Source of the DNA: Pseudomonas abietaniphila
GTDB lineage: Bacteria > Pseudomonadota > Gammaproteobacteria > Pseudomonadales > Pseudomonadaceae
DNA: 64,000 nt
Reading direction: 5' to 3'
Assembly: GCF_900100795.1 (NCBI RefSeq)
Contig: NZ_FNCO01000003.1
Coordinates: forward strand, 434,001-498,000
The notes under the pieces are model-generated. The model did no database searches, was not told the DNA's origin, and saw nothing but the letters and a program-made list of their open reading frames with translations. This document shows, piece by piece, positions 57,255-64,000 of this stretch. The position numbers and the translations under genes are program-made. How positions within the stretch are numbered: the first letter of the stretch is position 1; every line of letters starts with the position of its first letter.

Positions 57255-57546
57255 TGTGGGAGCGAGCTTGCTCGCGAATGCGGTATGTCTTACACATCAT
57301 TGGTAACTGACCCACCGCATTCGCTGCCCTCGTAACCTCGGACGTCTCCTACAGGGTCCGAGTTGTCAGTGAGCGGGTCGTCAGTCAGTCGGGGATTCGA
57401 TCAATGCTGCCGTGGATCGAAATCACCGGGAAGCAACTCGCATTACGTGTAGGAGCCGGCTTGCTGGCGAATGCGGTACGTCTTACACATCATTGTTAAC
57501 TGACCCACCGCATTCGCTGCCCTCGTAACCTCGGACGTCTCCTACA
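57255..57546. repeat. Tandem near-duplicate REP elements (two copies)
   Basis: Copy A (57255-57353) and copy B (57448-57546) share the block GCGAATGCGGTA-GTCTTACACATCATT, TAACTGACCCACCGCATTCG and a common 3' part ending TCTCCTACAG. Only the outer REP arms differ. The 405-base gap after 57173 holds no gene besides the yacG remnant. Confidence 0.85.
57401..57442 (-). pseudogene. Remnant of the yacG 3' end
   Basis: On the minus strand the frame reads [17 protein letters not shown], while real yacG ends [17 protein letters not shown]. An in-frame stop lies just upstream of this fragment (57443-57445). It was copied together with a REP. Confidence 0.85.
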
Positions 57547-57578
57547 GGTCCTAGGTCGTCAGTCTGTTCTGGGCTCGA

Positions 57579-57782
57579 TCAATGCTGCCGCGGATCGAAA
57601 TCACCCGAAAACAACTCGTCCTCAGCGTCTGGCGCCACGGGAATCGCATGTTCTTCCGACGCCCAGGCGCCCAGGTCGATCAGCTTGCAGCGGTCCGAAC
57701 AGAACGGCCGGAATTTGCTCTCCGGCGTCCATTCCACCGGGGCTCCGCAGGTTGGACAATCGACGGTCATTGGTTGGCTCAT
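57579..57782 (-). CDS. yacG: DNA gyrase inhibitor YacG
   Basis: 67 aa from ATG 57782; ATG 57785 is also in frame but only 3 bases from GGAGG. A zinc finger is formed by CPTCGAPV (C-x2-C) and CSDRCKL (C-x3-C). YacG binds the GyrB C-terminal domain and blocks DNA binding. The acidic tail ends FDPRQH. It overlaps the coaE stop and is the last gene of the pilBCD-coaE-yacG run. Confidence 0.95.
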   Translation of the reverse strand: MSQPMTVDCPTCGAPVEWTPESKFRPFCSDRCKLIDLGAWASEEHAIPVAPDAEDELFSGDFDPRQH

Positions 57783-58414
57783 CATTGGCCTCCACGCAAA
57801 GTTAGATAAACGTGATGCAGTCGCTCGACCTCGCTTTTCAGCCAGGCCGGGTCGCTGTCATTGACGATCACATCATCGGCGCGGCTTAGACGTTCCTCGC
57901 GGCTGGCCTGTGCCTTGAGAATCGCCCGAACCTGCGCTTCGTTGGTCTTGTCACGCAGCACTGTGCGTTCGATCTGCACCGCCTCGGGCACATCAATCAC
58001 GAGCACGCGCTGGACCATCTGATGCTGCGAAGTCTCCAGCAGCAGCGGCGACACCAGAATCGCATAAGGCGATTGCGCGCGGGCCAGGTACTGCTTGATC
58101 TCCTCGCGAATCAACGGGTGCAGCAAACCTTCCAGCCAAGCCCGCTGCTGCGGATCCTTGAAGATCAGTTCGCGCAACGCTGCACGGTTCAGCGTGCCGT
58201 CGGTCTGCAACACGCCCGCGCCGAAGTGCTCGGCAATTTGCGCGAGGGCAGGGCGCCCCGGCTCCACCACCCAGCGGGCCGCGTTATCGGCGTCCACCAG
58301 ATGAATGCCCAGGTCGACAAAGCACTGCGCAGCCGCACTCTTGCCACTGCCAATGCCGCCAGTGAGGCCAAGAATCCAGGGTTTTGTAGCGGGTTGTGGT
58401 TCGGAAGCAATCAT
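57782..58414 (-). CDS. coaE: Dephospho-CoA kinase
   Basis: 210 aa with P-loop [11 protein letters not shown] (about residues 16-26). It phosphorylates the 3' ribose hydroxyl of dephospho-CoA, the last CoA step. The lid and core pattern [14 protein letters not shown] and HPLIREEI is intact. Its ATG overlaps the pilD stop (ATGA). Confidence 0.96.
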   Translation of the reverse strand: MIASEPQPATKPWILGLTGGIGSGKSAAAQCFVDLGIHLVDADNAARWVVEPGRPALAQIAEHFGAGVLQTDGTLNRAALRELIFKDPQQRAWLEGLLHPLIREEIKQYLARAQSPYAILVSPLLLETSQHQMVQRVLVIDVPEAVQIERTVLRDKTNEAQVRAILKAQASREERLSRADDVIVNDSDPAWLKSEVERLHHVYLTLRGGQ

Positions 58415-59283
58415 CTGAAACCGGCGATCTGCAAATACGAAGTCGTTATTTGATCACCCCAGAGCAGTGCGATCCACCCCGCGATGGCCAGATAAGGACC
58501 GAAGGGGATCGGCGTGCTGGTTTCGACGTTGCGCATGCGCAGCAAAATCAGGCCCAACACTGCACCGACAATCGAAGACAAAAGAATCGTCAGCGGCAAA
58601 ATCTGCCAGCCGCCCCAGGCGCCAAGCATCGCCAGCAACTTGAAATCGCCGTAGCCCATGCCTTCCTTGCCGGTGATCAGCTTGAACAGCCAAAACACAC
58701 ACCACAACGCCAGATACCCGAAGACCGCGCCCCACAACGCATCGGTCAGCGAAGCAAACAGCCCGAAGGCATTGACGATCAGCCCCAGCCACAACAGCGG
58801 CAGCACAATCGCATCGGGCAACAGCTGGTGATCGGCATCGATCAGGCTCATCGACAGCAAGCCCCAACTCAACAGCAACACCGCCCCCGCTTGCCACCCA
58901 AACCCGAAATGCCACGCCACAAACGCTGACATCAATCCACAGGCAAACTCCACCAACGGATAACGCTTACTGATCGGCGCCTTGCAGCTCGAACACTTGC
59001 CGCCGAGGAACAGATAGCTCACCACCGGCAGATTCTCCCACGCACGGATCTTGTGAGCGCAGTGCGGGCAGCGCGAATGCGGGAGGATCAGGTTGAAGGT
59101 TTCGGTTTGCGGCTCGGCAGGCAGCTCAAGCACTTCCCGCGCCTGAACTTTCCAGTCGCGCAGCATCATCTTCGGCAGGCGGTAAACGACGACGTTGAGG
59201 AAGCTGCCGACGAGCAGGCCTAAAACGAGGGTGCATAAAATGAAGGCCAGCGGGGAGCTGGCCAAGAGGTCGAGGAGGGACAT
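58411..59283 (-). CDS. pilD: Prepilin peptidase PilD
   Basis: 290 aa from ATG 59283; the frame is open to 59355 in the pilC region. It is a membrane aspartyl protease with N-terminal zinc-type Cys pairs (CPHC and CSSC), then about seven membrane segments. Catalytic Asp lie in [11 protein letters not shown] and [10 protein letters not shown]. It cleaves the leaders of PilA and the minor pilins in this window and N-methylates the new N-terminus. The gene starts one base after the pilC stop. Confidence 0.97.
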   Translation of the reverse strand: MSLLDLLASSPLAFILCTLVLGLLVGSFLNVVVYRLPKMMLRDWKVQAREVLELPAEPQTETFNLILPHSRCPHCAHKIRAWENLPVVSYLFLGGKCSSCKAPISKRYPLVEFACGLMSAFVAWHFGFGWQAGAVLLLSWGLLSMSLIDADHQLLPDAIVLPLLWLGLIVNAFGLFASLTDALWGAVFGYLALWCVFWLFKLITGKEGMGYGDFKLLAMLGAWGGWQILPLTILLSSIVGAVLGLILLRMRNVETSTPIPFGPYLAIAGWIALLWGDQITTSYLQIAGFR

Positions 59284-59284
59284 G

Positions 59285-60502
59285 TTAAACCGCGTTTCCG
59301 AGCTGGAAGATGGGGAGGTACATGGCGATGACGAGTCCGCCGACGATGACGCCAAGAACCGCCATGATGATCGGTTCCATCAGGCTGGTGAGGCTATCGA
59401 CCATGTTATCGACTTCGTCTTCATAATACGTCGCCACTTTATCCAGCATCGAATCCAGTGCGCCTGACTCCTCGCCAATGGCGGTCATCTGTACCGCGAG
59501 CATTGGGAACACGCCAGTACTGCGCATGGAAAAGTTGAGCTGCATGCCTGTTGATACGTCCTGCTTGACCTTTTGCACCGCGTTTCTGAATACGACGTTC
59601 CCAGTTGCTCCTGCTACCGAGTCAAGCGCTTCAACCAGTGGTACGCCTGCCGCAAATGTGGTTGCAAGTGTCCGAGCGTACCGGGCAACAGCTGATTTAA
59701 AGAGAAGTGGACCTACCACAGGAACTTTGAGCAGTGCTCGATCAAGCCAGTTTCGGAATTTCTCCGAGCTTTTGTACGCTCGCTTGAACAGTATGAAAGC
59801 TAATATCAACGCAGCCAGAATGATGTACCAGTAACCCTGAACGGCCTCGGAAAGTCCAACGACCATCAGCGTGAACGCCGGCAGCTCGGCACCAAATCCA
59901 GCAAAAATGGCCTGAAATTGCGGCACCACTTTAATCAGCAGAATACCCGTAACGATAAAGGCGACAACGACGACCGCGATGGGATAAGTCATCGCTTTCT
60001 TGATCTTTGCTTTCAAGGATTCTGTCTTTTCCTTGTAGGTGGCGACACGATCAAGCAACGATTCCAGAGCACCTGCCTGCTCACCCGCGTCCACCAGGTT
60101 GCAGAAGAGGTCGTCAAAATATTCGGGTTTTTTTCTTAGTGCGGTTGCGAAGCTGTGCCCTGCGGCGACTTCTTGTTTGATATCGTCCACGAGTTTCTTC
60201 ATGTTCGGATTATCTGCACCCTCGCTGATGATATCGAACGACTGCAACAGGGGGACGCCAGCCTTCATCATGGTTGCCATTTGACGGCTGAAGAACGCAA
60301 TGTCCAGCGGCTTTATCTTTTTGCCTTTACCAAAGATGGACGCGGTCTTTTTCTTGACCTTGGTTGGGTTGATGCCTTGCTTGCGCAGTTGTGCTTTCAC
60401 CAACGCGGGGTTATGGCCGTTGAGTTCTCCGGTAATCTTGGTGCCTTTTTTATCGAGCCCTTCCCAAGCATAAACGCTGACTTTTACTGCTTTAGTCGCC
60501 AT
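59285..60502 (-). CDS. pilC: PilC type IV pilus inner-membrane platform protein
   Basis: 405 aa with two GspF/PilC domains, each helical bundle plus membrane segments (for example AMTYPIAVVVVAFIVTGILL and LAALILAFILF). The signature FFSRQMATMMKAGVPLLQSF is present. It couples PilB to pilin insertion at the inner-membrane platform. It is located between pilB and pilD, 2 bases after the pilB stop. Confidence 0.97.
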   Translation of the reverse strand: MATKAVKVSVYAWEGLDKKGTKITGELNGHNPALVKAQLRKQGINPTKVKKKTASIFGKGKKIKPLDIAFFSRQMATMMKAGVPLLQSFDIISEGADNPNMKKLVDDIKQEVAAGHSFATALRKKPEYFDDLFCNLVDAGEQAGALESLLDRVATYKEKTESLKAKIKKAMTYPIAVVVVAFIVTGILLIKVVPQFQAIFAGFGAELPAFTLMVVGLSEAVQGYWYIILAALILAFILFKRAYKSSEKFRNWLDRALLKVPVVGPLLFKSAVARYARTLATTFAAGVPLVEALDSVAGATGNVVFRNAVQKVKQDVSTGMQLNFSMRSTGVFPMLAVQMTAIGEESGALDSMLDKVATYYEDEVDNMVDSLTSLMEPIIMAVLGVIVGGLVIAMYLPIFQLGNAV

Positions 60503-60504
60503 GT

Positions 60505-62199
60505 TCAGTCCTTGGTCACTCGATTGATTTCCTCAAGGCTGGTCAAGCCTTGCATGGCTTTCATGAGGCCTGAAGTACGTAGATCGTTGAAACCGTCCTT
60601 TCGCATCTGTGCAGAGATGTCCAGCGAATTGCCTTCTTCCATGATGATACGTTCCAGCGCGGGCGTGCTTTTCACGACCTCATAAATGCCTACACGGCCC
60701 TTATAGCCAGCGTTGCACTGCTCGCATCCGACCGGGGAGTACAGCTTGAAAGATCCGATTTTTTCCTCAGGGAAGCCTTCGGCGATCAAGGTTTCACGAG
60801 GGATGTCGATTTCCTTTTTGCAAAACGTACATAGCTTACGGGCCAGGCGCTGAGCGATGATCAGATTGATAGCCGTCGCAATGTTGAACGCTGCAACGCC
60901 CATATGATGCAAGCGCGTCAATGTCTCCGCAGCGCTGTTGGTGTGCAGGGTGGAAAGCACCATATGGCCGGTCTGAGAAGCCTTGATCGCAATTTCTGCC
61001 GTTTCCAGATCTCGAATTTCACCGACCATGATGACATCCGGGTCCTGTCGAAGAAATGCACGCAGCGCTTGAGAGAAGTCCAGCCCTTGGCGAGGATTGA
61101 CGTTGACCTGGTTGATGCCCTCCAGGTTAATTTCCACGGGGTCTTCGGCCGTTGAGATATTGATGTCTGGCGTATTTAAAATGTTGAGACCGGTATACAA
61201 CGACACCGTCTTGCCAGAACCCGTCGGCCCCGTGACGAGAATCATCCCCTGCGGCTTGCGAAGCGCTTCCAGATACAACTCTTTCTGGTCGGCCTCGTAC
61301 CCTAGCGCGTCAATGCCCATCTGAGCACTGGTGGGGTCGAGGATACGCATCACAATTTTCTCTCCCCACAAGGTGGGAAGAGTGTTGACGCGAAAATCGA
61401 TCGCACGATTTTTTGAAATTCGCAGCTTGATACGACCGTCTTGCGGTTTGCGACGCTCAGAGATATCCAGCCCTGCCATCACTTTCAGGCGCGCTGCGAT
61501 ACGGCCAGCCAACTGCGTTGGCGGCTTGGCAACCTCATGAAGGATGCCGTCTGTGCGCAGTCGTACGCGAAAAATCTTTTCGTAAGGCTCGAAGTGCAAG
61601 TCGGAGGAGCCGAGACGGATGGCGTCCATCAGCATCTTGTTGACGAACCGTACGACCGGCGCATCGTCGACGTCTTGAGCGCCAATCAGCGTCTCTTTGC
61701 TGTCGTCAACGGTCTCGATCTCAAGACCGAGATCGACATCAGCCATTTCCCCTAACCCGCTGTGGGTGTCGAAGAATTTATCGATCGCGCTCGTGAGCTT
61801 CTCGTCCTCCACCAGGATCGCTTCGGTGTTCAGGCCGGTGCTGAACTGGATATCGGTAATAGCCTGGTGATTGGTAGGGTCAGAAATTCCGACAAAAAGC
61901 TTGTTGCCCCGCCGCCACAGAGGAAGCGCACAATGTTGGCGAACCAGCTTTTCGCTTACGAGGCCTTTGGGCTGGGCCTCTTTGTCCAGCGTATTAAGGT
62001 CTAGAAACGGAATGCCGAACTGGTCCGAAGCCATTTCAGCCAGAACGAGGCTGTTAACGAGTTTGTTTTGAACCAGATAGCTGACGAGAGAAAGCTTGTC
62101 CCTGCGCGCCTGTTGGTAAGCCTGCTGAGCGGCTTTTTCAGTGAGCAGTTCGGCCACGACCAATTGCTTGGCCAAACCGGTTAGAACAACATCAGTCAT
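60505..62199 (-). CDS. pilB: PilB type IV pilus extension ATPase
   Basis: 564 aa. An N-terminal GspE_N domain is followed by an AAA-type secretion ATPase with Walker A GPTGSGKT, Asp box and Walker B MVGEIRDLETAE, plus the His box THMVLSTLHTN. A zinc-binding CxxC pair (CTFC and CEQC) lies near residue 460-500. Hydrolysis of ATP drives pilus extension. It is the first gene of pilB-pilC-pilD-coaE-yacG and lies after the pilA terminator. Confidence 0.98.
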   Translation of the reverse strand: MTDVVLTGLAKQLVVAELLTEKAAQQAYQQARRDKLSLVSYLVQNKLVNSLVLAEMASDQFGIPFLDLNTLDKEAQPKGLVSEKLVRQHCALPLWRRGNKLFVGISDPTNHQAITDIQFSTGLNTEAILVEDEKLTSAIDKFFDTHSGLGEMADVDLGLEIETVDDSKETLIGAQDVDDAPVVRFVNKMLMDAIRLGSSDLHFEPYEKIFRVRLRTDGILHEVAKPPTQLAGRIAARLKVMAGLDISERRKPQDGRIKLRISKNRAIDFRVNTLPTLWGEKIVMRILDPTSAQMGIDALGYEADQKELYLEALRKPQGMILVTGPTGSGKTVSLYTGLNILNTPDINISTAEDPVEINLEGINQVNVNPRQGLDFSQALRAFLRQDPDVIMVGEIRDLETAEIAIKASQTGHMVLSTLHTNSAAETLTRLHHMGVAAFNIATAINLIIAQRLARKLCTFCKKEIDIPRETLIAEGFPEEKIGSFKLYSPVGCEQCNAGYKGRVGIYEVVKSTPALERIIMEEGNSLDISAQMRKDGFNDLRTSGLMKAMQGLTSLEEINRVTKD

Positions 62200-62327
62200 A
62201 ACACCACCAGACGCTTACAGTGGTTGGTTTATAGCGCAGTCTGGCGCCGATTCCAATCGTGGGCATTTTAAAGCGACTCCCTGATTGCAACGGTAATTGT
62301 CCAGAGCGGGCAGGCGGTCTTGTCAGC

Positions 62328-62362
62328 AACAAAAACGCCCCACCAGGTGGGGCGTTTTTGTT
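62328..62362 (-). terminator. Terminator of pilA
   Basis: AACAAAAACGCCCCA (62328-62342) and TGGGGCGTTTTTGTT (62348-62362) pair around a CCAGG loop, with an A/T-rich base. It lies 43 bases past the pilA stop and before pilB. Confidence 0.93.
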
Positions 62363-62405
62363 CATGACGCTAGCTTCGAGAGTTATCTCAACTCTCAAAT
62401 TTCTG

Positions 62406-62867
62406 TTACGACCCGCTGCCGCCGCTGCAAGCCTTCGGCAGGTATTTCTGAGCCGCGTCAGACGTGCAAGTCCACGTGTTCGACCCTGTGTCAGCATTGC
62501 CCAGAGTCAATTTCAGCTTCGCGCCCTGAATGCCTTTCGATGCTGTAGTCGAACTCATCAGCGCTTCGATAGTGCAACCACCCGAAGCAGCTGCGGTGCC
62601 AGCAGTCGTTACGGAGGTAACGTAGTTGCCCTTGATGTCCGTTGCAGTCGCGATGCCGTTTGTGCCGTTAGTTGGGCAAGAACCGTCCTGGGCGAACACT
62701 TCAGTGACGTTGGTCTTGAGGCCGCTTGCCAGTGTCAGCGCTTCCGTCATCTGGGAGCGAGCAATGTAATCCTGATATGCAGGAATAGCGATCGCAGCCA
62801 ATATGCCGACGATGGCTACAACGATCATCAATTCGATGAGCGTAAAACCCTTTTGAACCGACTTCAT
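62406..62867 (-). CDS. pilA: Type IV pilin major subunit PilA
   Basis: 153 aa. Leader MKSVQKG is cleaved by PilD before [20 protein letters not shown], and Phe is then N-methylated. A C-terminal disulfide loop is indicated by [14 protein letters not shown], and two more Cys lie near CPTNG and GGCTIEA. It is the pilus fibre subunit. A sigma-54 promoter lies 44 bases upstream of the start. pilA runs in the same direction as pilBCD, unlike P. aeruginosa where pilA is divergent. Confidence 0.96.
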   Translation of the reverse strand: MKSVQKGFTLIELMIVVAIVGILAAIAIPAYQDYIARSQMTEALTLASGLKTNVTEVFAQDGSCPTNGTNGIATATDIKGNYVTSVTTAGTAAASGGCTIEALMSSTTASKGIQGAKLKLTLGNADTGSNTWTCTSDAAQKYLPKACSGGSGS

Positions 62868-62910
62868 AAATCATTCCTCTGGTTGGGATTTTGGCGTCCG
62901 GTGAAGTGCG

Positions 62911-62926
62911 AGCAATTCATGTGCCA
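62911..62926 (-). promoter_or_regulatory. Sigma-54 promoter of pilA
   Basis: On the minus strand TGGCACATGAATTGCT matches the -24/-12 consensus TGGCAC-N5-TTGCW exactly. It fits control by PilR, whose gene is in this window. Confidence 0.92.
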
Positions 62927-63057
62927 TTGTTGTCAGCTGCTTGTTTCGGGCAGATAAGTGGGCAGCACATTGATGGCGGCAGGGCGATTGAGTCCTGAGT
63001 CAGCAGTTGGCACAGCTAAATTAATGCCAGCTAACGGATGGCACGCAGGTGAATGGG

Positions 63058-63549
63058 TCATTCAACGGGTGGCAGCTCTAATGAGCGCCAATCAATGAAC
63101 GGCCGGAGTCCTTTCAGTTGTGTGCGGGCGATGATGTGCCCATGGGTAGCCGCACGGGCGATCCACATGATTCCGGCGTCTTCATCTACATCGACCCCTA
63201 TACCCTCGATATAGCATTTGCCCAACAACTGCATGGCGTCGGCATTCTCTTGCTCCGCAGCGGCTCGCCACCAATAGACGGCCGCTCGGTGGTTTTCCAG
63301 TTCGCTGTACATAAGCCCCGCATCGTTCTGCGAATCAGGATCCCCTGCGTCTGCAGCCATCAACATCGCCAAGGTGCTGTCGTCATGCGGCAAAGCGACA
63401 AACTCTCTGGCTGCGTTGATCGAGATGACGGTGCGGCCTTTTGGGTCTGTTCCTTTCTGAAAGGACGGATTGTCAGAAATTCTCCGCCACCAGGTACGCC
63501 GGCTGCTGTCGCCGATTGCAATCAAGGCTTCAAGGCTGATTAACGTCAC
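63058..63549 (-). CDS. Sel1/TPR-repeat protein, 163 aa
   Basis: The start is probably GTG 63549, with GAGGGA just before it; a TTG frame begins at 63579. Residues about 1-60 (TLISLEALIAIGDSSRRTWWRRI) look like a small DNA-binding-like helix region. Residues about 75-150 carry Sel1-type repeats: AADAGDPDSQNDAGLMY, WWRAAAEQENADAMQLLGKCYIEG and IMWIARAATHGHIIARTQL. Sel1 repeats serve as protein interaction surfaces. It lies between pilA and tRNA-Thr and its role is unknown. Confidence 0.75.
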   Translation of the reverse strand: MTLISLEALIAIGDSSRRTWWRRISDNPSFQKGTDPKGRTVISINAAREFVALPHDDSTLAMLMAADAGDPDSQNDAGLMYSELENHRAAVYWWRAAAEQENADAMQLLGKCYIEGIGVDVDEDAGIMWIARAATHGHIIARTQLKGLRPFIDWRSLELPPVE

Positions 63550-63653
63550 TTCTTCCCTCGAAAATCTGAAAAATCCCAAGCGTCATGCGCAGAGATCAGC
63601 ATGGTGGTGCCGCTGATTGCTCTTGTAGATGGCTGCTGATAATTTAAGTCTAC

Positions 63654-63729
63654 GCCGAAATAGCTCAGTCGGTAGAGCAGCGCACTCGTAACGCGAAGGT
63701 CGTAGGTTCGATTCCTATTTTCGGCACCA
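63654..63729 (+). tRNA. tRNA-Thr (CGT)
   Basis: 76 bases with encoded CCA. Acceptor GCCGAAA pairs with TTTCGGC, anticodon CGT lies at 63687-63689. It is near pilA, as in P. aeruginosa, where tRNA-Thr flanks variable pilin loci. Confidence 0.97.
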
Positions 63730-63793
63730 AACACGCTTCATCAGATTTACCGCAGTTCTCTCCTGTTCGACCGAAACCTCAGTAGACAGCCAG

Positions 63794-63817
63794 CCCCGCA
63801 AAGGCGGGGTTGTCTTT
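63794..63817. terminator. Terminator after tRNA-Thr
   Basis: CCCCGC (63794-63799) and GCGGGG (63804-63809) pair, extended by GACA...TGTC, with TTTT after. It lies between tRNA-Thr and the end of the partial minus-strand gene. Confidence 0.75.
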
Positions 63818-63851
63818 TGTTGCGTTCGGTTCCTTTTCGTCATCACTCGGG

Positions 63852-64000
63852 TTAGTCGTAGTCGTATTCGTAGGTAAGTCGGCCGTTCGATCTTGGTTTC
63901 ACGCAGAACTCACGCACTGATCGCACCGAGCCGGATCTGCGTGAAGATTCCAGGCGGTTGCGGATTTCTCCGACAAGCGCGCCGATGTAGTGCTTGCCCA
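63852..64000 (-). CDS. Partial unknown protein, C-terminal 48 residues
   Basis: The frame enters from the right window edge and ends at TAA (63854-63852). The visible end reads GKHYIGALVGEIRNRLES, continues basic, and finishes RLTYEYDYD. I recognise no family. The rest lies outside the window, so function cannot be judged. The neighbouring tRNA-Thr makes an accessory origin possible. Confidence 0.5.
   Translation of the reverse strand, partial: GKHYIGALVGEIRNRLESSRRSGSVRSVREFCVKPRSNGRLTYEYDYD

Overview
The window is chromosomal DNA from a fluorescent-type Pseudomonas, most likely in the P. fluorescens/P. syringae part of the genus. This rests on gene order and gene content. From the left edge to clpB the order follows the PAO1 region around PA4576 to PA4542 as I remember it (Lon-like protease, yqhA, fklB, ispB, rplU-rpmA-obg-proB, rpsT, murJ, ribF-ileS-lspA-fkpB-ispH, minor pilins, thiO, pilRS, bamD, rluD-pgeF, clpB). 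The right part continues with ndh and pilABCD-coaE-yacG. Pseudomonas-type REP repeats fill several intergenic gaps. No phage, insertion sequence or CRISPR array was seen.

Region by region. 1-9.2 kb holds housekeeping genes: a truncated Lon-like protease, small conserved proteins, a PPIase, a small gene under an apparent Fur box, ispB, ribosomal proteins L21 and L27, the GTPase Obg, proB, creA and rpsT. 9.5-16.9 kb carries murJ, then ribF-ileS-lspA-fkpB with overlapping genes, then ispH. 16.9-26.9 kb is a type IV pilus minor-pilin region with two sets lying tail to tail. One is a complete fimU-pilV-pilW-pilX-pilY1-pilE operon on the minus strand. The other is an extra fimT/pilV/pilW/pilX/pilE set without pilY1. 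27-33 kb has thiO, an HTH-nucleotidyltransferase gene with a striking palindrome at its promoter, pilRS and bamD. 33.4-38.7 kb has rluD-pgeF, clpB with a heat-shock promoter, and a tRNA cluster (Asn, Pro, Lys, Pro).

38.9-54 kb is the accessory, metabolic part. It holds a lone pstS-like gene and an L-rhamnonate catabolic operon (rhmT-rhmD-rhmA, read leftwards, with a divergent LysR regulator and a palindromic operator). Next come a GAF-PAS-GGDEF protein, ndh with two small genes, and a second sugar-acid-like cluster: an AraC regulator, an MFS transporter, an FAH-family hydrolase, an SDR and a D-2-hydroxyacid dehydrogenase. A shared TTTGTCCAA motif lies upstream of both the transporter and the enzyme genes. 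54-57 kb has a small secreted protein, a LysR gene divergent from a ycaC-type hydrolase, and a membrane protein. 57.2-57.6 kb is a tandem duplication of a REP element plus the 3' tail of yacG. The window closes with yacG-coaE-pilD-pilC-pilB, pilA with a clear sigma-54 promoter, a Sel1-repeat gene, tRNA-Thr and one partial unknown gene.

The pilus genes form one machine: PilA is the major subunit, PilB and PilC power and platform assembly, and PilD processes prepilins. The minor pilins and PilY1 prime assembly and form the tip, and PilSR with sigma-54 controls pilA. The retraction ATPases and the secretin lie outside the window.
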